Source: Schistocephalus solidus
Lineage: Eukaryota; Platyhelminthes; Cestoda; Diphyllobothriidea; Diphyllobothriidae
DNA length: 64,000 nucleotides
NCBI GenBank assembly: GCA_017591395.1
Contig: WEDG01006589.1
Span: forward strand, 1 to 64,000
Direction of reading: 5' to 3'
The notes below the pieces were generated by a model. It was not told where the DNA came from and ran no database searches. It saw nothing but the letters and a program-made list of their open reading frames with translations. How positions within the stretch are numbered: position 1 is the first letter of the stretch; every line of letters starts with the position of its first letter. Positions 43,715 through 54,214 of the stretch are shown here, piece after piece. Made by a program: the position numbers and the translations under genes.

Positions 43715-44560
43715 GATGCACTTAAAATAGACTGCAGTAATAGAACATTCAACTACAGGCTATCGAAGATCACGGCAAAACCCATATAGATCGTATTTTT
43801 TAATATGATATAGACACAGAAATTGGCCCGCATCATAAACTTTAACCTCGCAATTAGCGGAATTGTAGAAACTCCGGGTAAATAATTATTTAGATCGTAC
43901 TGACTTTCGTCCTTTGCAAAATCAAAATGAGGGCATATATGTGAACCAGGAAAATATTTTTCCTATTTTGTCTATCGTGTCTTTTCATGTCATCAGCTCT
44001 TCATTATTATATCTGCAAACTTTCGATGTTTCTGGGGGTATGATACATGAATTCGGGCAAAAAATTAACGTCAGTATTTATTTATTCCACTGCCTGCACT
44101 TTTAGGGGCACAGCTTTCCATTTTTTTTAGGTTGTCCTTGTTTCTATGTCTTAAAGGTATATGCTGAATAACATATCTTACTTCCTGGGTTCTATTTGGA
44201 TTTACAGGACGAGTGTGTCCCGTAACCTCCCAATTAGCCTTCATGAACAAGCTTCAGAATGGTTAAGTTATCCGCATTCTGCTCACCCTAGCCGTCGATA
44301 CTAGCGTGCTATTCCCACGCTTAGAGACTTACACCAAGAGAAGGGAACTGTGTCCAAATTCAGTGGGGGGTTTGAGCAGACTCGCGTCGCACCAGCCTAC
44401 CTTCGGTGTTATTCGACCCGTCCGGACACGAGGCCCAGGTGTGTGCCGGGGGTAGGGCGTGGTAGATGCATTATAAGTTTTCTATCACTATAACCTACTT
44501 CACGCACATGCATATTTGAAATACAGAAGATTTCCTATCTCAAGAAGTGTCGACTGAAAT
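43715..44560. other. unassigned DNA
   Basis: No recognised feature. Confidence 0.35.
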
Positions 44561-45340
44561 TCCCAGATGTGTTCTGAATTCGAACAAATTACTTAAATAG
44601 GTTAGTAATATTGATTATCGTGCAGCCTTAACCCCAGATACGTCATTCACATCAGGAGGTCCAGCTACTGAACGAGCTTATTTTTGAACGTCTGCAAAAA
44701 CCAAACTCTGCCAAATGTGGCTAATTAAGTAGTATACATTTTTCTAATTTATTTTCGACACCGGTATAAATGCAAAAAGTTGTGTAAAAATGGGCAAAAA
44801 TATTCTTTCTTGCTGTCACTTTGTGAAAAATTGCGCCTTCTTTAAAATTTACACACGATGAAATTTCATCTTCCACTTTACAAAGACTCTTTTTATGAGC
44901 TCTTTAGGAGCATGAAGTGTTCATTTATAATACACCTTATCTGTCACTGTATTAATGTTACCTGTACTGTATTCAACATGGTCCACGCCCAATGCAAAAA
45001 GTAATAACCAGTATGTGACTTCTTTCTTATAGATATGAGACGCGTGATTTTCCATAGACAGAATGTATACACCATCTTGATAGTAAACCTTGAATATAAA
45101 TGTAACGGCCAGTAGTGCTCAAAATTCATCGGTCATTTAGAAAGCCCATGATAATATTTTCTCCAAATATAAAAGTTGAAGGAGGCAACCTTTGCTACCA
45201 AGTGAGCATAAGAAAGAAGAATTTGCGCTTTTTTCTATTAAAAATATACTTTAACTTATAAGAGCATGGAAAATCAATGAGCAAATGCAAACTGCTCAAG
45301 TAGCTATTTTTACCAATTATAACAGCCGGACGGAATGAAG
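44560..45340 (+). repeat. AT-rich dispersed repeat, family E (third copy)
   Basis: Runs from TTACTTAAATAGGTTAGTAA through TGCAGCCTTAACCCC to CTCAAGTAGCTATTTTTACC, collinear with 4430-5140 and, in its 3' half, 19200-19765. Confidence 0.5.
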
Positions 45341-45389
45341 CTCATTCACATGCTGGTCAGCGACATTGCATGAGATGGAAAATCTATTG

Positions 45390-45690
45390 TTGGTTCCACT
45401 CTATCATATGCTACACGTCGCTATGCGACCGCCTGCGAGGGCTCTAAGGTGAGCTCCAGGGCACAACGGAACATACATGTTCCTTAAGCAGATCGGTGAG
45501 CCGCACACTATCATCATATTCCCGATCACAACGGACAGAACAACGAGCCCGTGGCTCAATGGAAGAGCGTTCGACTCAAATATCAAAGGTCGCGGGTTCG
45601 AATCCCAGGTGTGTCACACTTGGGATAGGGTATGACTGGCTGATGACGGCTAATAAGCCAGAAATGGCCATTCCGGTTTGACTTGTTTAT
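45390..45690 (+). mobile_element. full-length tRNA-derived SINE with hammerhead
   Basis: The order is a 5' block of about 150 bases (from GGTTCCACTCTATCATATGC), A box TGGCTCAATGG (45552-45562), B box GGTTCGAATCC (45595-45605), a hairpin-forming region CCCAGGTGTG/CACACTTGGG, and a hammerhead at the 3' end. A and B boxes are about 43 bases apart, within the range for Pol III tRNA-type promoters. No poly(A) tail is visible. It would be transcribed by RNA polymerase III and depend on a LINE or another RT for mobility (inference from other SINEs). Confidence 0.85.
45634..45677 (+). ncRNA. hammerhead ribozyme of the full SINE
   Basis: Stem I GACTGG (45634-45639) pairs with CCGGT at 45673-45677, with one G-U. 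CTGATGA is at 45640-45646. Stem II GGCT (45648-45651) pairs with AGCC (45656-45659), loop AATA. GAA is at 45661-45663. Stem III is from the palindrome AATGGCCATT. T at 45672 is the cleavage base (U is allowed, less favoured than C). The 10.1-11.1 pair is C/A. Stem III has no loop, so two molecules would have to pair. Confidence 0.7.
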
Positions 45691-45703
45691 GCACAAGGCA
45701 TAT

Positions 45704-45748
45704 GACGTACTGATGATCGGTAACGACCGTGAAACAGCTGTCTGCGTC
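45704..45748 (+). ncRNA. complete hammerhead ribozyme, AT-linked repeat
   Basis: Stem I GACGTA (45704-45709) pairs fully with TGCGTC (45743-45748). CTGATGA is at 45710-45716. Stem II CGGT/ACCG (45718-45721 with 45726-45729), loop AACG. GAA is at 45731-45733. Stem III ACAG/CTGT is palindromic. C17 is at 45742 in a GTC context. The only deviation is U opposite U at 10.1-11.1. It is the best-formed compact hammerhead in the window. Confidence 0.8.
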
Positions 45749-45939
45749 TTGCCTGTTGCACCCTTAGCAACATATTTGTGCTATATATGTGGTATGTGTC
45801 CTATGACAAAACGTTCGCTTATAGCCGGTAGCTAGCTGGCGGGCGGGCGGACAAATGGTATCGAGTTAGATCCTAACCACATCAGTGAGTGATACGCACT
45901 TGTTTGACTTGTTTATGTACCTCACTGCACAAGGCATAT

Positions 45940-45984
45940 GACGTACTAATGATCGGTAACGACCGTGAAACAGCTGTCTGCGTC
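45940..45984 (+). ncRNA. hammerhead motif, second AT-linked repeat copy (G5 changed)
   Basis: Identical to 45704-45748 except that the core reads CTAATGA. G5 is essential in hammerheads, so this copy should be inactive. Confidence 0.7.
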
Positions 45985-46016
45985 TTGCCTGTTGCACCCT
46001 TAGCAACATATTTGTG

Positions 46017-46050
<34 letters not shown>
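46017..46050. repeat. (AT)n microsatellite
   Basis: AT tract forming the 3' edge of the second hammerhead repeat. Confidence 0.95.
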
Positions 46051-46053
<3 letters not shown>

Positions 46054-47140
46054 ATATTTCAGAACTATAGCGATATGGCATGAGATGGGCAATCTAGCGT
46101 TGATTCTTTTTTTATTTTTCAAGCTTAAACGGAGCAACACCCCAGTTTCTTTACATATCTCTTTGTCTTTAATAGTAGGCCCTTGAAAATGCTTTTCAGT
46201 CCTTGCAAAGTCAACCTTCTGGATATGTAACGCTAAAAGGGTTGAAAGTACTCTATAACATAGATAAGTGTCAATTAAAAAATACATGCAATCGGATACG
46301 AAATCCACCATGCCTAACGCACTTCTACGTCATTTTTAAAAGTAAATGGAGTAACTGTGGTATAATTAATTTTTGAAACCGCTTATCCGAATGAAATGCA
46401 AATCAGAACATTTGGAGCCCGAAATAAATCTATGCTTATAGTGCTAAATCAAAACGCCGTTTTGCGGTGACCAGGCGAAGTCACAGCAATCTGCAAAACC
46501 TTTTCAGAACATGTTTTTTTATGCTGGCTATTGCGATTTCTTACAATGCTAGATCTTCGAAATTAGGCTGATCCTAAACCATGAACTTACGGCGTAAAAT
46601 GCATGCATGTGGATGCAAGATATCTAACATGAACTCCAGGGTAAATTCTGGTGAGTGGCACCTTGTACGACTATGCGTTCTATCTCACTGTTATATCTGA
46701 TGATCAAAGGTCCAATGGAGGACGTAGTTTGCAACAGGAACTCCACTTTATCATCAAGTTAAATTGTGCTTTTCTTGACACATTCATACCACTGGAGGGA
46801 AAGCGTGTTCTTTAAGTCAATATGATCAGTTTGAAGCAAAACTCCTAATAATATTCAGTTACTCAAAGCCTGGGCTCCTGAGTGCAGGCTATTGTCTTTC
46901 GTCTTCATGGGGACTGCCAAAACGCTGCCACCTGTTATGCGTTTGTTGCCCTCATTACAGCACCTGATTTATGGAGAGATGGAGATTGAGATAGGGAGTG
47001 ATACGCTTTTGAAGGTATTCTTCCAAACTTCGCAGCCCAAAATGTCTTCAGTTAACCGTGAATAAAAATTAGTTATGCAAAACAGATAACACCGGAAGAT
47101 CGGAACCGATTTCCAAAAACTGCAATCTTCAGTGAATGAG
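46050..47140. other. unassigned DNA
   Basis: No recognised feature. Confidence 0.35.
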
Positions 47141-47144
47141 TCCT

Positions 47145-47330
47145 ACAATTTAGGCCAGACCTCCTTCAAAACGGTGCCATCATCGTGTGCGTATAACCTC
47201 ATTATTTTAGTTCAAGTAAACGAAGACAGACACAATCAGGGTATAGTGAGCAAAGAAGGCTCACTGATTTACATATATGATAAGTCCCATGCGAATGACA
47301 TGCATAAAAATGATGGCTTAATTTCAGAAA
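47145..47330 (+). pseudogene. reverse transcriptase fragment, relative of 29528-29815
   Basis: SSCAYNLIILVQVNEDRHNQ matches FCADDLVFLVQINEERK of the other fragment. The nucleotide sequences (CCTCCTTCAAAA, TTAGTTCAAGTAAACGAAGA and CATGCGAATG blocks) are collinear. The catalytic Asp pair is replaced by YN. An old LINE relic. Confidence 0.4.
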
Positions 47331-47385
47331 CCCATGACCTTACTAGCTGTTTGGCCTCCACTCTCACGTCATACAATTTCCAGTC

Positions 47386-47877
47386 TTGTCCAAGCAGGCG
47401 TGGGCACAACTTTGCTCGAATTCCCTGATAAGGCAACTTATTGCATTGAGCAAGCAACCACCTAATTCCCTTGAGAATGACTCCGCACCTACAAACGGAA
47501 ATGGTATAGTGGATGGATACAACAGCAGACGGTCGAATTCCCTGACAAGTACGTTATCAGTCTACACGCGCATGGCAGCCGATGCCCTCCACTGTCTGGC
47601 CATAGAGGTAAGACGCAACGGGAGTGACTTGCGCTTGAGTTGCGCTGCATCTGTCTCACATTCACTCCTACCCCACGGTGCTTTTACTTCAAGACAAGAC
47701 CATAGCGGCGGTGTGCAGTGTCTCAGACGTAAAAGGTGGTATACACTGGTCACACACGACCTAGCGTCAAAAAAACTACCAGGCTACTATTTGTTAACTC
47801 TGATTTCACGCGCACGAGGTTGCTGCCTTCAGAGTGACCCATGTACCGAGATATTCCACGAGTTGGCAACCTATTAA
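47386..47877 (+). other. open frame of unknown significance (163 codons)
   Basis: An ATG-started frame longer than chance frames nearby. It lacks a signal peptide, transmembrane segment or known motif, and its codon make-up (Ser/Leu/Arg-rich) does not argue for selection. It partly follows the RT relic at 47145-47330, so it may be further decayed LINE sequence. I do not call it a gene. Confidence 0.2.
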
Positions 47878-47879
47878 GC

Positions 47880-48468
47880 CACCACTATTAGCACTAAGCA
47901 CTGATTTGCCATCTCAAACTCACACTCTCTTCCGTCACCCACGCACCAGCTGAGTATTTGGTTCCCTCAACCGTTGGTAATGCAATTTTGTGCAATGCTT
48001 GACAGTTCCGAACATTTCGTCTACGCGTGCCACGCGCACGATTTAATTCACACCAATTAAGCTTGTTTGGTCCATGCCCAAAGTCAAAACAATGGTTTGA
48101 TGGCATGATTTACCTAACGTTAGAATTTGATTTCAGCTAGGAGTGCCTGGAGAGTTTATGGCTGACTTTGAAACCGTTTCATATTTAAGGTTATCTGCTC
48201 TTAAATCCATATAATTCTTTAGGCCAAACGTCAAAAAAATGCATGTTACCAGGCTGAGTTATAGATTTATATTCCAAAGTAGTCCAATGTTTTCATGCCG
48301 AGTGTTAGCAAATAATGCGTGTGCATCAGCATCTGTACACACCCATGCATGTATTCTGCTGTTTGATAAGGCACAACTGTTTCGGTTTCCCTAATGAAGA
48401 GGTTAAAAAATACATGGGGTAAAATAGGTGTGATATTCTCCCGCCAAATGCAGATGCAATTCTCACAT
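47880..48468. other. unassigned, includes the probable 3' UTR of the secreted gene
   Basis: No canonical AATAAA on the minus strand within 200 bases of the stop at 48469. A variant TATAAA/AATATA occurs at about 48264-48272 (minus) and could serve as a poly(A) signal. Confidence 0.3.
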
Positions 48469-48954
48469 TTAGTCAAGGTAACAGTCGGCACCTTTGCACA
48501 CGTAACCACAGTGGCCCATTTTGCAGTCGTACCCTTCGTAGTCACCACTCTTGCAGTACTCCGAGGTACAACTCGAGAAGTCGGCATTGCTCCCAAACCT
48601 CGACTTGCCCTTGAACTGGCTCTTTCCTTTTAGGGTGCCTTTTCGCCTTGGCCAACTCGCACGACTCTTCTGACTCCTGTTTGCCTTGGCATAGGCACTT
48701 TTCACTCGCGAGGACTCGTAGCAACCCATGTAGTCGCAGACGTAGTCGCAGTATCCGGCCCGGCAGTTGTAGCCGTCGTAGAGTCCCTGGTGGCATATTT
48801 GCTCACGGCAGTCCTTGAAGTAGAGGTCTCCTTTACTGGCGGTGATGGCCTGTTCCTGGCTGTGGAAGCCTCGATACGGCTTCTGGTTCCGGAGGCTGGC
48901 TGAGGCAAGGACGACAGCACACAGGAGCGGCAGGAGGCAAGGAAGCGTTCGCAT
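48469..48954 (-). CDS. secreted protein with two identical-spacing six-cysteine modules
   Basis: I do not recognise the family. The 161-residue product starts with a clear signal peptide (MRTLPCLLPLLCAVVLASAS, cleavage likely after residue 18 or 20). Module 1 has Cys 49, 54, 64, 69, 73, 78 and module 2 has Cys 129, 134, 144, 149, 153, 158; both follow C-x4-C-x9-C-x4-C-x3-C-x4-C. Shared residues include YxGYxC, GxC and YVC. A 50-residue linker is rich in Lys/Arg/Ser and has an RRK site, so proteolytic release of two peptides is conceivable. The longer frame begins at 49059, but the second ATG was chosen: it begins the signal peptide, has ACC before ATG, and lies 22 bases after an initiator. 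The gene is uninterrupted by introns. It probably acts outside the cell as a disulfide-rich ligand, inhibitor or tegument/egg secretion; the function is not known. Confidence 0.75.
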   Translation of the reverse strand: MRTLPCLLPLLCAVVLASASLRNQKPYRGFHSQEQAITASKGDLYFKDCREQICHQGLYDGYNCRAGYCDYVCDYMGCYESSRVKSAYAKANRSQKSRASWPRRKGTLKGKSQFKGKSRFGSNADFSSCTSEYCKSGDYEGYDCKMGHCGYVCKGADCYLD

Positions 48955-48975
48955 GGTGATGTGCTGAATTAAGAC

Positions 48976-49003
48976 TGCGTGTCCTCTGAGTGCATACTTT
49001 ATA
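48976..49003 (-). promoter_or_regulatory. TATA box and initiator of the secreted gene
   Basis: On the minus strand TATAAA is at 49003-48998, and an initiator-like CAGTCTT has its A at 48976, 27 bases downstream. This leaves a leader of about 22 bases before the ATG at 48954. A GC-box-like GGGCGG lies further upstream near 49034-49039. Confidence 0.6.
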
Positions 49004-49059
49004 AGGCCGCCGTTCGTGCGGGTCACATCAAATGGGGGCGGAGTCCAGTACATGCGCAA

Positions 49060-50820
49060 TAAACGTCAAATATGGCCTGCTTATCGATCGCATTCTGCTA
49101 GATCGATTGTGCTTTTGTGGTTTGCAGAAGGCAGTCGCTTCCTTTCGTAACTGAAAAACAGTCAGTAAACTTCAAACAAGATGGTTTGGGTATTTCTGGT
49201 TAGTACTATTTTGCCACCGCCGGTCAAAATCGGAACTAAATACGACGTCATGGTAATTCGGACAAAGGACATAATTTATCTTAACTTTTGGCTTCACCCT
49301 CAAGACGGATGGTGGTTTAGGACACATTTGTAAGGTGAAGTGACCTGTCTTATGTTTATCACCATGGGTTGAAATGTGTAGCGGCAGACCTCTAAATTGA
49401 TTGTTTTCCAATCTTTTCCCATCAGTCTCCAAGAAATTACAGAGTTATAAAAGCGCTTAATTAATTGCCCTCAAAATCTGAGCGGTGATTATCACTGCTC
49501 CTTTAATGATGTTAAAAATGTTTACGATAGCCGTCACTCTTCAAATGAATGGCAAAGATCAATCGTCATTGTGTGGTGCTCTTCGGTTTAGTCTGTAAGT
49601 CTGTGTCGACATCCCTTGTTTAGTAGGGCCGGAAAACAGCCTTGGTTGTCAGATTTAATAATAAAATCCAGCATTCGGCTGGGGCATCGACAATATGTTC
49701 TTCTAACCATAGATCCTGCAACATTGCTGCATAACTAACGGGGGAACACAGGTGGTGGATACGCACGCAAATTTTGAAGCAAACACCGTGTGCTGTCTCA
49801 ACGCCATAGATAGGGCAAGACCACGATTCCCTCTGACTGGTTATTTATGCCGGAAGCTTCTCCAAGATTTGTGTCGGTGTTCGAATCGGCAGTCACAAAT
49901 TTAATAGGCTAAAATTAAGTATCTCACCTGGAAAGATGTTAAAATCTCCATCTCCTAGGGTTCCGCTACCAAATCTACTTTTGTTTCTTAGTAACAGTCT
50001 AAGAGGAGGTGAAAAGCACGCCAGGGGGTCAACTGCTTTCTCCAGCTATATCTGAAGCAAAAGTAAAAAATGGTCCAAAATTCAAGCCTGGAAGTGTGGA
50101 TAATGTCTTCGGAATCAGCCTCAGCGTGCAAATATCATCACAGCAACGTTCTCTGAAGCCTGTAATTGGACGATATAGGAAAACGATATTAACTAGGCAG
50201 TCTTCCTTGATGTCCCTGTTAGTGGGAGGAATGGTGGTGTTGGCCCTAATTTCAATCGGCAAGTCGGATCAATGCACAGAGCTTCCGATCTGCCAGAAAT
50301 ATACCCGAACGTCTGAGCTCAGTCGGCGCGTTTAGGAAAGATTGTAGTTTACCGGAGGTGCACTTCGCTCAAGTGCGAACCTTATGCCGTTTACTTCGAA
50401 CGAAAGTCTATCTGGATAATGTTGCCAAAGGCAGTGCGCAAAGTCGTGCGCTAAAAATCGTGGTCATGGCCAGAAAACCTGCTGGTGTAGCAACGGAAAG
50501 ATAATTTTTGACGAATCGTAAAAAGAAAGAAATTTAAATTGCATCTCGCGGCTCGATTAGTTCCCTGAAACTGGAATCTTCGTTCGAGGTAACGACCACC
50601 AGAGGGCTAAACTGCTGAAATCATGGCATCCTCAATCCTTTCCCCTCTCCCCAGCAAGGTTATTGTGGACCGAACGCGCATTTGAACGGTGCTTCATGTA
50701 CTCTCGAACCAAATTGTCACGCCTTCATCAAGCTTTTCACCCAACATGGTGATAAAATCATTTCATTTTACGGTATGGATGTGGCCTACCATTTAGGTGC
50801 CATATCTCTTCTGAATATCT
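49060..50820. other. unassigned DNA
   Basis: No recognised feature; open frames at 49172-49432 and 50009-50335 show no domain. Confidence 0.35.
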
Positions 50821-50824
50821 GCAT

Positions 50825-50895
50825 TAAACGTAACCTTAAGACCAACGTTAACCCTAACACTTACCTATGAGATTAGGGTTATACTAGCATTAACT
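50825..50895. repeat. small telomere-like motif cluster
   Basis: ACGTTAACCCTAACACTTACC followed by GAGATTAGGGTTATAC, with the two strands of the motif close together. Confidence 0.35.
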
Positions 50896-53800
50896 TTAGA
50901 TTTGTAATTAAGATCTTCTTGCGGTTTAGGGATGGGGTCATTTTGCGCGTTGATATTACTATCATAACTCTTTTCCCCTTACCACCTCGTTTCTCTCGTA
51001 ATCTGTTACGGGACAAAGCGTAAAGAAACAAACTGAACGATTATGGGGAAATTGTTGTTGGTCTGTTGTACTTTGAGCTTTGCTCACTTTGCCCTCGTGA
51101 GCTGAAAATGGTTACGGCTGACTAACAACCGCCCATAAGCTAGAAATAGCCTTCTCAATCTGGCTTGCATTTATCAGTTCTTTCCTTTTGTGCACTGGAA
51201 ACAGCCTTTTCGCACTGGAACCTGAAAGCTGTGCAATTTTGAATAATTACTGTCACCTGCTTGACGCTCGATGGGGTTTTGGTTGCCTCACGGTCCAGGC
51301 AAATTACTACCTCAAGAAGTACGACAAATATTTTCCACCCCAAAGAAAACGTTCTGTGCAAACAGATCAACGTGGTAGGTCCTCTAAAACGTACAGAGTC
51401 TAGTACTGTACGCGTTTATTCTGCTCGCTTTCTTGCTTCTCACGCGACTGAACATCCTGTCAGGTTTCGGCAGCGGTACATCGTTTCTCAAGGCGGCCTC
51501 ATCGGAGCGATGAACGCAACTCGTTCTGACACGGCTCGTCAACGTCACTGTGACCATTTGCCTTACACCGTCTGTCAGAGTGACAGCAGGTAGCCCCACT
51601 AGACAAGCCGTGTGGGGATGATGTTGATGCTGACGATGAAAGGAGAAGGAGAAGATTTCGGGAAGCCTGGAAAATGAACGGGAGTAACCACGTGCTCAAG
51701 AGGTGAAGAATCTTCCGTGGAGCTTTACTGTGAGGCTTTGCGAGATTTTTTCGTACAGCAAGCACGCCAGTTAAGCAGTAATTTTTACGCAGGGTTTAAG
51801 GAGGATTATGTCTATGCACATCGGTATTACTAATTACCTAGGTGACTAGAAAACTAAACCATCCTCTCACTGGATACAAAATCGCCTGCTACTGGCAGGT
51901 AAGATTCGTGGTGTGGGGTTGAAATGTCCATTATTTGGCAGTCGTAATGATTACTGTTATGCCTTAAGGTGGAAGAGACCGTTAATTGTGGCCTTCAGTG
52001 TGCAATTCAGTCGGAGCATAGGCAGTAATTCTGGATATCTCTTCTCAGTGCCTATGTTCCGGTGTTTGCCAAAAGTCTCGCGTCAAATAATTACATGTAT
52101 GCATGTATTCTATAAATTTTCTATGCCCTTATATATTCAAATATATTGTATAGAAAACATGCATACAAATATTATTTATTGTACACGCTGTTAAATAATA
52201 TCCTCTCCTCCTACTTTTAGATGCGAAGGTAGAGTATCGTTTATTTCAAAAAAGGTTTACAATTGCGAAATGCTTTAAAGATCTTGCAATGCCCTTGTGA
52301 AGTGTTAAACATAGTTGCGAACACAATCTGGTATCTCCTTGATGATTCTTCTGTCACAGTATCGTAAAAAATATGTTGTGTCTGTTTTCCATAATACATA
52401 TTTTGATTTATAAAGGGATCAAAATCACTCGAACAAAACGTTCTCTGCTAAAATTGTCATTTTACAGAATGTGGCTATTCAGGCAGCTAAAAAGACGTAC
52501 ATTAAAAGGCCAACATAATGCTGCATCTGAAACATTATGGGATTATGCCATGTGATTATGAATCTTATTACCGTTTTTAATTAATTCAGCCTAATGGAAA
52601 ATTGTTTCCAGCCTTTCGGCTAACATTTCCTGCTTTTGAGCACTGTTTTCTGCTGCTTAATACTCATGCAACTTTCCACATAAAAATGGTCTTTGAGAGG
52701 GCAGTGCAAAGTTTCGGTTGATTACAAAATACCTTTGAAAAAAATCACCAATTTTCTTACTATGACTACCCGGAAGCATCATGGGGTTTTTCATGTGCGT
52801 TTTCGAGTAACGTGTAATGTATGTGCTCTACGGTGCCACACAAGGTGGCTGGCTATCAGTATTTTTCAGCTTGATTGATGGTCCTCTAGTCTTTAAATTA
52901 CTAGCGTTAGTCTGCATTTTAACATCTGACGCTTAATTTGACTGAATACCCTGGATAAATATATTAATACTTTCCTGCTAGGCTTAAAGTAGATTTTACA
53001 TAAAAATCATAGCCAATAGTTGTTTTTGAGGAAAGAAATTACCACTACGGTTTGTCATTGTTAAATCCAATCCATCAACTAAGGTTAGTTTCTTAACGTC
53101 CTTGACTTCGTCCTGCAGCAGTTGACGAGTGCAGACGGCCCTTCCAGTCTCTCGCTACGTGCGTTTTCTTATTTTTTGTCGATCACGCTGCCTAACAGCC
53201 TCTAAACAGAAGGAAAGAACCCAGTTGTTATACGGGGTTGCCAGACCAGTTTGACAATCCGTGTCACCGTCCTCTGGTGGACAGAGGCAGAGACTGAGAC
53301 GATCCTGTCCCCTGCGTGATAGAGCATCCTAGACTAGGTTCTGTCGTTCAAAAATCACACAGTTCATACCGACCCCAACCCTTTCTTATTATGTTTCCTC
53401 TTGTGGTTGCGGACGCAGAATTTCGGGAATCCCCTAAAATGCATCTGAGTCTCCCTCTATCAGGGCTTGAAGACACTTCCCCTCTATTGAAATCGCTGCG
53501 CTGAAGTCTCTCAGGGCCAAAACAAGGTCAAACAGACGGCAGGCGTTTTTTGTTAGGTGTTGAGTCCGACAAGTTCTTTATAATTACTGTCGTACATGCA
53601 AACTGGTACGCCTACGGCGTAAGTCCTCAAGCCTCGTAAGCCGTTCTACCAAACCCCACGGTCCGTTGGTAGCCAGATTTTTAACTTTTTTACGAAACAC
53701 GTTGATTCGAGAATGCCAGAATAACTCGGTCCCTCGTAGGGTTACGTCAGGTTGCTTCTATGATCCTCCAATCGATGTGAGCTACGAGTCATTTTTGTGA

Positions 53801-54210
53801 ATGTCCGAGACTTGTCTGGCGGAAACCAGGTCGTGCGTAGCACGCGTATACGAGCTATTCACCGCACTTTTCCGTCCTTTATACTACCCTTCCTCATTGT
53901 GCTCTTTAGGGTTCGTACATGCATTGGCTGCTAGTTGGTAGGGTTAAACAAGCATGCTACGTCATTCTGTCGCCTTACAAACTAATTAATGCCCAAGACA
54001 CTGGTACTGCGTGGAGGTCGTCATTTGCAACGGTTGACCTACTCCCCCCCTCCCGAGCGTAATGCATGAAAACGCTTACGAATCTTAATTCCATAAACTA
54101 CTTGGGGGGAGCCCTTGCTCGTTTCGTAATAAAAAAAGGCAATACAATCCTTCGTACGCAAAGTTTATATTATTATTTTATTATAGGAAGTACAAATACG
54201 GAGCCGTGTA
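50895..54210. other. unassigned DNA
   Basis: No recognised gene or RNA. The region 52060-52200 is AT-rich and resembles parts of family E, but not well enough to call. Confidence 0.35.
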
Positions 54211-54214
54211 AGCA

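Larger units (their letters stand above)
45690..46050 (+). repeat. two tandem copies of the AT-linked hammerhead repeat
   Basis: Copy 1 from about 45678 and copy 2 from about 45903 both start TTGACTTGTTTATG and contain GCATATGACGTACT, CTGCGTCTTGCCTGTTGCACCC, and TTAGCAACATATTTGTGC before an AT run (45781-45788 short; 46017-46050 long). Predicted cleavage sites are 236 bases apart. A third copy is at 21552-21640. Confidence 0.85.

Noticed and set aside
46687..46710. CTGATGATC as a hammerhead core
   Set aside because: No GAAA box or pairing partner follows within a reasonable distance.
48955..49059. Longer N-terminus of the secreted protein from the ATG at 49059
   Set aside because: It would place the TATA box and initiator inside the coding region and put 35 residues before a perfect signal peptide.
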